The notes under the pieces are model-generated. The model did not search any database and had not been told where the DNA came from. It saw nothing but the letters and a program-made list of their open reading frames with translations. A DNA stretch of 64,000 bases. Origin: Actinobacteria bacterium UBA2272. GTDB lineage: Bacteria > Actinomycetota > Coriobacteriia > Anaerosomatales > Anaerosomataceae. Location of the stretch: assembly GCA_002347725.1 (NCBI GenBank), contig DDXA01000004.1:372001-436000 (forward strand). Reading direction: 5' to 3'. Of the stretch, positions 49,340 through 57,638 are shown piece after piece (within the stretch, counting starts at the first letter, position 1; every line of letters begins with the position of its first letter). The translations under genes were made by a program, and so were the position numbers.

Positions 49340-50407
49340 CTACGCTCCCACGAAACGCTTCTCCACATACGGCGACGTGAAGAGCCTGAGCGTTGCGCTG
49401 TAGCCGGGCAGGAACGTGATCTCGTCACCCACGCGCGGCGGAGCCGCCATGTCCTCCACATCGAGCACCAGGTGATCGCTCGATGCGCCGAGTACCCCGA
49501 TGCGCGAATCGAGTGGCCTGATGCCGGTGGGCACCACATCCTGATGGCCGATAGCGCAGATCGCCCGCAGCCGCTCGCCGCGGTCACGAAACGTCGGCGT
49601 ACCGCCAAAGGCGTCCTGCGCAGCGGTGCCTCGCGGCGCGCTGGGCTTGCGCATGACCTCGATGACCGGCGCGGAGGCCAGGATCGCATCTGTGTGCAGG
49701 CCGAGGATGGGCTCGCGCGTGACGGTGGAGACGCCGAGCAGGATGCTCTCGCCGATGCGCAGGCTGTCGACACGCTCGGGCAGAGTGCCCGCCACGAGCG
49801 CGTCCAGTGAGGACGACATGCCGCCCGAGACGAGCAGGCGGCGCCCGATGCGGGCTTCTGCAGACTGTGTAAGCGCGACGAGTTCGCCGAGGTTCTCGGC
49901 GTCCGGGACGATCGCGCCGTAGCACGTCAGACTCGTACCGATGCCGAGCAGATCGATGTTCGGCATCGCCTCGGCACGCTCGACGAACGCCGGCAGCGCG
50001 TCGGGCAGCATCCCTTCGCGCAGATCGCCCAGGTCCACCATCGCCACGATACTGTGGCGCCTGCCCACCCGATGCGCGGCCGCGTCGAGCGCTTCGATCG
50101 TCTCGATCTCGCTTTCCAGCGAGACATCGGCGACACGCACCGTCTCGTCGGCAAGCGCGGGAACCGGCGCGCGCAGCAGCCACAGCGGCACGTCTATCCC
50201 GGCGGCTCGCAGACCCACGAGGTTCTCGAGCCGGGAGTCGGCGATGCCGGCTGCGCCACCGGCGAGCATCGCGCGCGCTACCGCCGCGGAGCCGCACGTC
50301 ACCTTCGTCACGCCGATGACCGAACGCCCGCCGAGCGCGTCGACGACACGACGCGTGTTCTCGGCGACCTTGCGCAGATCAACAGTGACTACGGCTCGAC
50401 CGGACAT
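49340..50407 (-). CDS. orr: Ornithine racemase, Orr (alanine racemase-like PLP)
   Basis: A 355-residue PLP enzyme of the alanine/ornithine racemase fold. The PLP lysine is in VIGVTKVTCG, and IADSRLENLVGL, VDLGDLREGM and GIGTSLTCYGAIVPD are family strands. LLVSGGMSSSLDALVAG and LRIGESILLG are typical of ornithine racemase. It interconverts L- and D-ornithine, supplying D-ornithine to the aminomutase encoded at 54823-57458. ATG 50407 follows AGAGG by seven bases. It lies upstream of, and on the same strand as, the Cys-repeat peptide gene (85-base gap), so partial co-transcription is possible. Confidence 0.88.
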   Translation of the reverse strand: MSGRAVVTVDLRKVAENTRRVVDALGGRSVIGVTKVTCGSAAVARAMLAGGAAGIADSRLENLVGLRAAGIDVPLWLLRAPVPALADETVRVADVSLESEIETIEALDAAAHRVGRRHSIVAMVDLGDLREGMLPDALPAFVERAEAMPNIDLLGIGTSLTCYGAIVPDAENLGELVALTQSAEARIGRRLLVSGGMSSSLDALVAGTLPERVDSLRIGESILLGVSTVTREPILGLHTDAILASAPVIEVMRKPSAPRGTAAQDAFGGTPTFRDRGERLRAICAIGHQDVVPTGIRPLDSRIGVLGASSDHLVLDVEDMAAPPRVGDEITFLPGYSATLRLFTSPYVEKRFVGA

Positions 50408-50576
50408 GGGTATCCTCTCATGTGAAGGCGCTCACAATTCCCGCACGCCCCTTTCTACCGGCCTCGGAGGCCTTCCGACGACCGAACGGGTGCGGCATGT
50501 CGAGCGTAGCGGGAAGCAGTCGGCTGCGCCACCGTCGGCGCACACGAGAGACCGGCCTGTGGGGAGAGGAGTCCGA

Positions 50577-52433
50577 ATGAACGGCAACTGGGGCACTGCA
50601 CTCATGGTGGATCTGGCCACCGGCACTGCCGAGAAACGCACGCTTCCCGAGGCGTGGTTCCGCGACTACATCGGCGGCGAGGGCGCAGCCGTGCGCCTCT
50701 TCGCCGACCTGGTCGACTATGACGCACCTCCGCTCGATCCCTCTCAGCCGTTGATCGCAGCGGTCGGACCGCTCACCGGCACGGCGGCGCCGTCATCGGG
50801 ACGCACGTGCTTCGTGTTCCGATCGCCGGCCTCGGGCGCGCTGGGGCTGAGCAACGTGGGCGGCCAGCTCTCGCCCGCCATCAAGAAGGCCGGCTACGAC
50901 ATGATCGTCTTCACCGGCGCCGCGGACAACCCGGTCTACGTCGTGATCGACGGCGATTCGGTGGGGATCCATGATGCGATGGGCCTGTGGGGCTCGGGTA
51001 TCCACGACACCGAAGCCACCATTCGAGAGTCGCTCGACGGCCGAGGCTGGCAGATCGCGGCGATCGGACCCGCAGGCGAGAACGGCGTCATGTACGCCGC
51101 GATCATGACCGACAAGGAGCGCGCGGCCGGGCGCGGCGGCGGCGGAGCGGCGATGGGCGCCAAGAACCTCAAGGCGTTCGCGGTGCGTGGCACGCACCCA
51201 CTCCCGATCGCGGATCCCGAGGGGCTCAAGACGCACGCGAAGCAGGCACGCGAGGAGTTCCTCACCGAGGAGTTCGTGGCCGCCGAGCTCAAGCCGTTCG
51301 GAACGCCGAGCTTCTACGACTCGATCAGCGCGCTCGGCATCCTGCCGACGCAGAACTGGCGCCGGACGACATTTCCCGAGTCGATCGACACCCTCGGCCA
51401 TGCGGCGTACCACGCGACGCTCGATGTGAAGCCGTACGCGTGCTGGGGCTGCCCCGTGGCCTGCGGTCGCACGACGACCATCACGACCGGGCCGCATGCC
51501 GGCGAGACGGGCGGCGGGCCGGAGTACGAGACACTCGGGGCATTCGGCGCGAAGTGCCTGGTCACCGACTTGAACGCTATCGTGGTAGCCGGACACCTGT
51601 GCAACGACCTCGGCCTGGACACGATCGCGGCCGGTCAGGTGATCGCGATCGCGATGGAGTGGTACGAGAAGGGCATCCTCACGCCCGAGATGACCGGCGG
51701 CATCGAGTTCACCTGGGGCAACGGCGCGATCTTCCCCGAGGTGCTGCACAAGATCGCCAGCCGCACCGGCATCGGCGACATGCTCGCCGATGGCTCGAAG
51801 CGCGCGGCGGCGGCCCTCGGCGGAGATGCGGCCGACTACACGTTCGAGGTCAAGGGTGTGGAACTCGCAAGCTGTGGCGTGCGGGCAAGCAAGGGTGAGG
51901 GCATCAGCCATGCCGTCTCACCGCGAGGCGCGGACCACCTGCGGCCATATGCGTCGGTCGTCGACGCGTTCGGCTACCGCAACGAGGAGCTCGGACTCAC
52001 CTACGACGTCGACTTCCTGGACGACGATAACCAGCAGTGGGTCAAGCCGTTCATGGAGTTCTCCATGGCGACGAACCTCCTCGGCGTGTGTCTGTTCTCC
52101 GTGATCACGCTGGCGGTCCAGCCCTCCACGTGGGCGGCTGTGCTCTCGGCGGCCACCGGCGAGACCTGGACCAAGGAGGACATGCTCAAAGCAGCCGAGC
52201 GGGTCATCAACCTGGAGCGGCTCGTCAATGCACGGTTCGGTCTCACACGAGCCGACGATACGCTGCCCCGGCGCATCACGAGTGAGGCAGCGGTCGATGG
52301 CCGCGGCGAGGGCCAGATCGCGCGCCTCGACGTGTCACTCGACAGCTTCTACGCCGCGATGGGCTGGGACCGCGAGAGCGGACTTCCCACCGAGGAGACG
52401 CTGCAGGAGCTCGGACTGGCGGGGGTGGTGTAG
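50577..52433 (+). CDS. Tungsten/molybdenum aldehyde:ferredoxin oxidoreductase (AOR family)
   Basis: A 618-residue AOR-family enzyme. The N-terminal AOR_N domain has MVDLATGTAEKRTLPEAWF and YIGGEGAAVRLF. Cysteine ligands of the 4Fe-4S are in PYACWGCPVACGR (C-x2-C-x3-C), with the last ligand in LLGVCLFS. AAMGAKNLKAFAVRG contacts the bis-pterin cofactor. It oxidises aldehydes to acids with ferredoxin. ATG 50577 follows GGGGAGAGGAG. Alone on the plus strand, divergent from orr. It may handle Strecker-type aldehydes from amino-acid fermentation. Confidence 0.92.
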   Translation: MNGNWGTALMVDLATGTAEKRTLPEAWFRDYIGGEGAAVRLFADLVDYDAPPLDPSQPLIAAVGPLTGTAAPSSGRTCFVFRSPASGALGLSNVGGQLSPAIKKAGYDMIVFTGAADNPVYVVIDGDSVGIHDAMGLWGSGIHDTEATIRESLDGRGWQIAAIGPAGENGVMYAAIMTDKERAAGRGGGGAAMGAKNLKAFAVRGTHPLPIADPEGLKTHAKQAREEFLTEEFVAAELKPFGTPSFYDSISALGILPTQNWRRTTFPESIDTLGHAAYHATLDVKPYACWGCPVACGRTTTITTGPHAGETGGGPEYETLGAFGAKCLVTDLNAIVVAGHLCNDLGLDTIAAGQVIAIAMEWYEKGILTPEMTGGIEFTWGNGAIFPEVLHKIASRTGIGDMLADGSKRAAAALGGDAADYTFEVKGVELASCGVRASKGEGISHAVSPRGADHLRPYASVVDAFGYRNEELGLTYDVDFLDDDNQQWVKPFMEFSMATNLLGVCLFSVITLAVQPSTWAAVLSAATGETWTKEDMLKAAERVINLERLVNARFGLTRADDTLPRRITSEAAVDGRGEGQIARLDVSLDSFYAAMGWDRESGLPTEETLQELGLAGVV

Positions 52434-52447
52434 CCGACCCGTTGGGG

Positions 52448-52464
52448 GGGGCCGAACCGGCCCC
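52448..52464. terminator. Bidirectional terminator-like hairpin
   Basis: GGGGCC-GAACC-GGCCCC forms a 6-bp stem between the convergent AOR and TPR-like genes. Without a T-run, strength is uncertain. Confidence 0.55.
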
Positions 52465-52468
52465 TAGA

Positions 52469-53386
52469 TCACGAATCCCCCATACCGGCGGCCTCCTCCG
52501 AGAGGATGCGCCCAAACACCACCTGGTCCATATCGAACGCGAGCATGTGCCACTGTGTCGCCTGCTGGAACACCGATGCGTCCGTGGCGAGCGACGCCGT
52601 TCCCGCGCGAGCGGCCATGGCTTGGAGCCGCGCGCGGATGTGCCCGGGGAACACCAGCCATCGGTTGTAGAGGACTCGATCGCCATCGGCAAGGATGACG
52701 AAGCAGCCATCCGCATGAGCCAGCTGCTGCAGAAGCCAGTAGCCGTGCATCCGCGACGCCTTCTCCGAGCGGGTGAGCGGCAGGAACCCCTCCGCACGGT
52801 ACGGGCTAGCCGGATCGTCCTCGACCAGCAGGTAGTGCGCGACCAGGGCCCCGACGGGCGTCTGCGACCAGACCGGCTCCCACATCGCGCGCGAGGCGTG
52901 ACTCAGACCGGAGCCCATCTCCTCCGACCCCACCGGCCGGACGATCGCCATCGCTGACCCGACACCGGCGCGGACGACCTGTATCGAGCGACCCTGCCTG
53001 ATGTGGTCGTGCATGAGCGGCGCCAGGGTACTCGTGGCCTCGGACAGGCCAGGCAGGTGGAATACACCCTGCCACTCACCCCAATGGTCCTTGCGCATGC
53101 GCGCCTCGAAGTCGTCGGGGTGGCGTCCGAGGACGTCATCGAGGACCTCCTCGGCGGTCTTGAACTGCATGGCGGCGGCAAGCGCGTCGACCCTGGCAAG
53201 CATGAGCGTAACGTCATCGGGGACGAGCGCGAGTGCCCGGTCCAGCAGTCCGACGAGTTGTTCGCCGGTGGCGCTGTCCGACTGTACGACCGACCCTGCT
53301 ATCACGATGCGCTCGTCAGCCAACCGTGCGGCCGAGGCCACGATCTGCGCGACTTCGGCCGGGTAGGCGGTTCCGATTTCTGCCAT
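52469..53386 (-). CDS. Hypothetical protein with TPR-like N-terminus
   Basis: A 305-residue protein. Residues about 40-95 look like two TPR-type helical pairs (LVGLLDRALALVPDDVTLML, ALAAAMQFKTAEEVLDDVLG). The rest is a mixed domain (VVRAGVGSAMAIVRPVGSEE; DGCFVILADGDRVLYNRWL; FQQATQWHMLAFDMDQVVFG) not recognised by me. No signal peptide or membrane segment. ATG 53386 follows GAGGGGG by eight bases. It is downstream of the GlmL/OraE/OraS genes on the same strand, so it may belong to that transcript, perhaps as a regulator or chaperone. Confidence 0.5.
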   Translation of the reverse strand: MAEIGTAYPAEVAQIVASAARLADERIVIAGSVVQSDSATGEQLVGLLDRALALVPDDVTLMLARVDALAAAMQFKTAEEVLDDVLGRHPDDFEARMRKDHWGEWQGVFHLPGLSEATSTLAPLMHDHIRQGRSIQVVRAGVGSAMAIVRPVGSEEMGSGLSHASRAMWEPVWSQTPVGALVAHYLLVEDDPASPYRAEGFLPLTRSEKASRMHGYWLLQQLAHADGCFVILADGDRVLYNRWLVFPGHIRARLQAMAARAGTASLATDASVFQQATQWHMLAFDMDQVVFGRILSEEAAGMGDS

Positions 53387-53461
53387 GCCAAACGCCCCCT
53401 CAGACGTCATGGTGCCCTAGATGCAGATACCCGGAGCGGGGACGCAGTCACGATAACGCGG

Positions 53462-54811
53462 CTAGGCGCCGATACTCGCGCGCATGAGCGCGACGACCGC
53501 ACCGGGCGCGAAACGCGACGCGAGCGCACCGCAGCACGCGAAGACGTAGTCGCGGTCGAGCGCCACCCGTGCGTCCGCGGGAGGCAGCAGGTACTCGCCG
53601 GGTCCGCCGAGAGTCGCGGCGAGCGCCGCCTCCCCTCCCGGCAGCCGCACGAGCGCGCCACCCGTACCGATGACGAGCCTGCAGGCCGTCAGGTCCCGCC
53701 CGTGCGCGACCGTCTGGCGGCCCTTCGGCATGTAGAGATGCGCGAAGCGGCCCGCGTGGCGTGTCATCGCGGTGACCGTCGCGGCACGCGCCAGCAGCGC
53801 GGCGGCCTCGATGTCGGCAGGAGTGAACGGGATCGCCGGCGGGAGGTGTCCGGGCCGCTCACCCTCGCCGATGAGCGCGGCCGTGTGCGCGGCGCTCACG
53901 TACGTGCCGAGGTCGCCTTCCACGGTGCGCTTTGCGTGCGGTTGCGGGTCGGTGGAGATCGCCGCGATCTCGGGGGAGCCATCGGTGACCGAGTGGACGT
54001 CGCTGGTAGCACCACCGACGTCGACCACCACGAGATCGCCGAGTTCATCGGCCAGAAGCTCCGCGGCGATGAGCACGGCGCCCGGCGTGGGCAGGATGCG
54101 CCCGCTCACGTACTCGCCGATGCGTTCCATACCCGGTGCGTGGGTGATGTGTTCCTCGAAGGCGTCATGGATCACGTGCCGCGCCGGCACGATGTCGAGC
54201 TCGTCGACGGCGGGATACACGTTGTCCGTGACACGCACGACGAAGCCGGCCGCTTCGAGCGTGATGCGCGCCTCGGCGGCCACCGCGGAGTTGCCGGCGT
54301 ACACGACGATGGGCCTCGCGGCGAGCTCGGTCAGCCGACGCGCGTTGTGGAGCACCACCTCGGTGTCGCCGCCCTCCACACCGCCGGCGAGCAGGATGAG
54401 CCCGGGGCGCGCCTCCTCGATCTCCTTCAGGTCATGCTCGCGCAGCCGCCCCGCCGTCTGGTACTCGAGCACGCCCCCGGCTCCGAGCGCCGCCTCGCGT
54501 GCGGCCATCGCGGTCATCTTGTGCGTGAGGCCATGCACGGTCATGCGCAGACCGCCTGCCGCCGATGAGGTGGCAAGCGTGACGCCCGGCTCAAGCGGAC
54601 CGGTCGTGGCCTCGAGCGCCTCGCGCGCCGCGGCAAGGCCGATGCCGACATCGCCTTCGGCGACACTCGTAGGCGCGACACCCTGGCCGAGAAGCGCCGG
54701 GGTCGTGTCCGGCCAGCCGGACAGTCCGTCGAAGGCACTCACGACGGTGGTGGTCGATCCGATCTCGGCGACAAGGGCGTCTATGGACCGAGCACCCATC
54801 ATCAGACCCAA
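53462..54811 (-). CDS. GlmL/MutL-family ATPase next to ornithine aminomutase
   Basis: A 449-residue ASKHA-fold ATPase of the GlmL (MutL-like) family, not the mismatch repair protein. The phosphate motifs are visible: EIGSTTTVVSAFD at the N-terminus, VVVDVGGATSDVHSV in the middle (about 262-276), and a later GTGGALVRLPGG. Members sit beside B12-dependent mutases and are thought to reactivate them. The TTG at 54811 lies four bases after AGGAAG; ATG 54802 or 54799 are alternatives. It follows OraE by 11 bases. The role as aminomutase-reactivating factor is the usual inference from family position. Confidence 0.82.
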   Translation of the reverse strand: MGLMMGARSIDALVAEIGSTTTVVSAFDGLSGWPDTTPALLGQGVAPTSVAEGDVGIGLAAAREALEATTGPLEPGVTLATSSAAGGLRMTVHGLTHKMTAMAAREAALGAGGVLEYQTAGRLREHDLKEIEEARPGLILLAGGVEGGDTEVVLHNARRLTELAARPIVVYAGNSAVAAEARITLEAAGFVVRVTDNVYPAVDELDIVPARHVIHDAFEEHITHAPGMERIGEYVSGRILPTPGAVLIAAELLADELGDLVVVDVGGATSDVHSVTDGSPEIAAISTDPQPHAKRTVEGDLGTYVSAAHTAALIGEGERPGHLPPAIPFTPADIEAAALLARAATVTAMTRHAGRFAHLYMPKGRQTVAHGRDLTACRLVIGTGGALVRLPGGEAALAATLGGPGEYLLPPADARVALDRDYVFACCGALASRFAPGAVVALMRASIGA

Positions 54812-54822
54812 CTCGCTTCCTG

Positions 54823-57099
54823 CTACAGCCGGCGCTCCCGCATCGTCCGCACGATGAAGCTCGCCACGTCGATACCCTTCGTGCGCCGCCCGAAGCCGGC
54901 GTCCATACCACTGGCGCGTGCGATCTCATCGGTCACCTGCGTGCCGCCGGAGATGAGGAGCAGCCGGTCGCGCACGCCCTTCTCTGCGGCGAGGTCGGCA
55001 AGCTTGGCCATCATCTCGCGGTGCACGTCGGCGTGGGTGATGATCGTGGAGATGAGCACGACGCTTGCGGCATGCTCGATGGCCGCGTCGATCACCTTCT
55101 CGATCGGCACGCTGGTGCCGAGGTAGGTCACCGAGAAGCTCCACTTCTCGAGACCGCCGTGCTTGATGTCGATGATCTCACGCATGCCCACGGAGTGCTC
55201 GTCGTTGCCGACGGTGGCTGCGATGACGCGCAGGTTCCGCTCGTGTACGAACTCGCGGATCTCTTCGTCGGTAAGCACCTCGGGCGGCTCGGGAATCACG
55301 AGCAGAGCCGGATCGATCGCCACCTCGAGACGACCCTTGAGCTCGATCAGCGTACCTTCGGCAGGATGCATGACGCGCTTGTGGATGACCTCGCAGTCCT
55401 CGAGATTCATCGCACGCCCGAGTTCGAGCGCGGCAGCCTCGGCCACCCGCTCGGAGGCGGGCAGGAACATCGTGACGGCCACGACGCCGTCGCCCGCCCA
55501 CTCGACCTCGGGCTTGATGAGTCCCCGCTCGCGGAGTTCTGCAGTCTGTGTAAGCCGCGCGGCGGCGTTGTCGGTCGGGTCGAGCTCATCGGTGAAGGGG
55601 ACCTTGGCGTCGTCGCACAGCGTACAGCCGCCGACGAGGTCGCAGGGCCGGGCATCCGGGGTCGTGCCGCCTGGCACGTCCGCCCCGAACCCGGCAAGCA
55701 ACTCGAGGTGGTTATCGCCGAAGTGGTGACACACCGGCGCGAGGTAGTCATCGGCGCGCGGCACGATGGTGCCCTCGGCCACGCCACCGTCGGAGAACCG
55801 GGCGATACCGTCGTCATGGGTCTCCGGATACTCTCCCGAGTCCACGAAGTACGCCTTCTCGACGCCCGCGAAGTAACCGCCGTCTTCGAGCATTGCCTCG
55901 AGGAACAGCACCGCGCGCTCTTTGATCTCGCGCACGCGAGCCTTGAGCTCGGGCGCCTCGCGGTCGATGTGCACCATCTCGCGCACGCCGTCCATGCCGA
56001 CAAGCGACTGCTTGGCGGTGTCCACCGCCGCCACGTTGTTGTAGTGCCACGGCACGTTCCGGCCCTCGTCGGGTGTGATCGTCGACTGGATATCTGCCGA
56101 GGTCAGCCGCGAGATGAGCAGGTTCATGACGTGTGCCACGGTCGCCTCGCGGCTGTCGGACTCCATGTAGCGCGTGTTCTGCTGCGCGCGCATCTTGTAC
56201 CGGCCGAACAGGTCGCGCAGGGCGATGGCGTACGGCAGATCCATCCGCATGCAGGGCGCGGGAGCGGCATCGGGCGGTACGGTGGAGAGTGCGATGCCCT
56301 CGGCGGGCATGCCGACGGCCTCGGAGTATGCGCAGTTGATCGCGTGCTGGACCAGCAGCTCGGGCATCACCTTCCACGCCTTGACCGCCGTGGCGTTCGC
56401 GTTGTGTGCACCATCGATCTGCAGGATACCGGCGGCCGCCATCACGTGCTTGGCCACGGCAGCATCGACAAACGAGCGGTACATGTTGATGTTGCGGTAC
56501 AGAACGTTGTACTGCGGATCCTGATGGGCGCCGTTGACGCCCTCCTCGGCGAACATGACCGCCATCTCCGGACCCGCTACACCGCTCACGTAGCTGTGGA
56601 AGTTGATCGGCCGACCCACCTCGTCCTCGATCAGGTCGAGGGCCCGGCGCGTGAGACGCACCTGCTTGCGCGTGATGGCGATGCCGCCGACGCCTTCGGG
56701 CGTGCCCTCGAGCAGCCCGTCCATGTGACTCTGGCCGGCGGTGCGGATGACCATGATGTGGTCGGCGCCGTGCCATGCGGCCATACGCATACGCCTGATG
56801 TCATCCTCGGGCCTGCCCGAGGCGATCTCGGTCGTGATGACGCAGTCAGGCTGCGGGTCGATGTCCTCGAAGTAGTGCGCGGCGGGCAGCGGTACGCTGC
56901 GCTCGAGCGGCTCGGCGGTCTCGTGGTACGTGAACTCGTAGTGCCGCTGGTCCGGTACCTGCCGGCGCCAGGTCCAGCTGCGCCGACGCGGACGATAGTG
57001 CTCGAGACCCTCGAGGAGCGCTTCAACGTCGAGCTTCTCGCACGGGTCGAGTGGCGTGTCGGCAAGCGGCTTGCCGAAGCGGCTGTCGCGCCCGCTCAT
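54823..57099 (-). CDS. oraE: D-ornithine 4,5-aminomutase large subunit
   Basis: A 758-residue PLP- and adenosylcobalamin-dependent enzyme converting D-ornithine to 2,4-diaminopentanoate. The N-terminal TIM-barrel part shows HGADHIMVIRTAGQSHMDGL and HNANATAVKAWK. The C-terminal Rossmann domain holds the base-off B12 motif D-x-H-x-x-G (NDEHSVGMRE; D633, H635, G638). SVVLISTIITHADVHREM and LLISGGTQVTDEIA complete it. ATG 57099 overlaps the OraS stop (ATGA). Full length for the family (about 740). The GlmL gene follows. Confidence 0.93.
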   Translation of the reverse strand: MSGRDSRFGKPLADTPLDPCEKLDVEALLEGLEHYRPRRRSWTWRRQVPDQRHYEFTYHETAEPLERSVPLPAAHYFEDIDPQPDCVITTEIASGRPEDDIRRMRMAAWHGADHIMVIRTAGQSHMDGLLEGTPEGVGGIAITRKQVRLTRRALDLIEDEVGRPINFHSYVSGVAGPEMAVMFAEEGVNGAHQDPQYNVLYRNINMYRSFVDAAVAKHVMAAAGILQIDGAHNANATAVKAWKVMPELLVQHAINCAYSEAVGMPAEGIALSTVPPDAAPAPCMRMDLPYAIALRDLFGRYKMRAQQNTRYMESDSREATVAHVMNLLISRLTSADIQSTITPDEGRNVPWHYNNVAAVDTAKQSLVGMDGVREMVHIDREAPELKARVREIKERAVLFLEAMLEDGGYFAGVEKAYFVDSGEYPETHDDGIARFSDGGVAEGTIVPRADDYLAPVCHHFGDNHLELLAGFGADVPGGTTPDARPCDLVGGCTLCDDAKVPFTDELDPTDNAAARLTQTAELRERGLIKPEVEWAGDGVVAVTMFLPASERVAEAAALELGRAMNLEDCEVIHKRVMHPAEGTLIELKGRLEVAIDPALLVIPEPPEVLTDEEIREFVHERNLRVIAATVGNDEHSVGMREIIDIKHGGLEKWSFSVTYLGTSVPIEKVIDAAIEHAASVVLISTIITHADVHREMMAKLADLAAEKGVRDRLLLISGGTQVTDEIARASGMDAGFGRRTKGIDVASFIVRTMRERRL

Positions 57100-57458
57100 C
57101 GCGCATCACCCCAGTGCGTCTCGACTGTGTCCCAGCCCTCGCCGGAAGCCAGGCGCGCGGCGGCGACCGGTGCATCGACGCCCCACCCGCGCATCGCCAC
57201 GAGCACGACGTGCCCGGCACCGTGGCCGAGCAGCCCGCGAGTCTCGCACTCGGCTACCACCGCCTTGCAGGTGATCGAGTCGATACCCATGCGCATGAGC
57301 ACGCTCCGCTCGATCGAGGGCGAGGTGTGGGTGCGCGCCAGTTCCACGAGCGGGCCGACGCACGCTCCGGAGAGTTCCCAGAACCGCAACTGGAGCTCAT
57401 CGTCACTCAGGCTCTGCAGGTGCTCGCGTGCCTGGCTGAAGGTATCGGGTCGGGCCAT
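57096..57458 (-). CDS. oraS: D-ornithine 4,5-aminomutase small subunit
   Basis: A 120-residue protein matching the length and pattern of OraS. It has SDDELQLRFWELSGACVGPL, PSIERSVLMRMGIDS and LVAMRGWGVDAPVAAARLAS near the end. It is required with OraE for activity. ATG 57458 is preceded by GAGGAG. It heads the oraS-oraE-glmL series; a possible -10 TATGCT lies at 57525-57530 (minus strand). Alone it has no catalytic residues. Confidence 0.9.
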   Translation of the reverse strand: MARPDTFSQAREHLQSLSDDELQLRFWELSGACVGPLVELARTHTSPSIERSVLMRMGIDSITCKAVVAECETRGLLGHGAGHVVLVAMRGWGVDAPVAAARLASGEGWDTVETHWGDAR

Positions 57459-57606
57459 CTGGGCTCCTCGGATCGGTATGCGCCCCGCGCCTGCGCTGAT
57501 ACAGAACGCCTGCTGTTCGATGCAAGCATAGCGCACCACCCGCCGGGGGCGTGCCACCGAGACGACTCGGCGGACCTCCCGTTCATCGCCGTCGCCGTCG
57601 CGGGGG

Positions 57607-57620
57607 TAGAATGGGTAGTG
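57607..57620 (+). promoter_or_regulatory. Likely -10 of the clpC-like gene
   Basis: TAGAAT at 57607-57612 is a near-consensus -10. Transcription from about 57619 would give a leader of some 20 bases before ATG 57639, containing the AAGGGGG ribosome site. No clear -35 is seen. Confidence 0.45.
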
Positions 57621-57638
57621 ACGAAGGGGGTCTCGCAC

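Noticed and set aside
53462..54811. MutL mismatch repair protein
   Set aside because: The GlmL family shares only the name; motifs are ASKHA-type, not GHKL, and it is next to oraE.
55021..57531. Antisense open frame of about 836 codons across oraE/oraS
   Set aside because: Shadow frame; no domains, and it overlaps both well-supported ornithine aminomutase genes.
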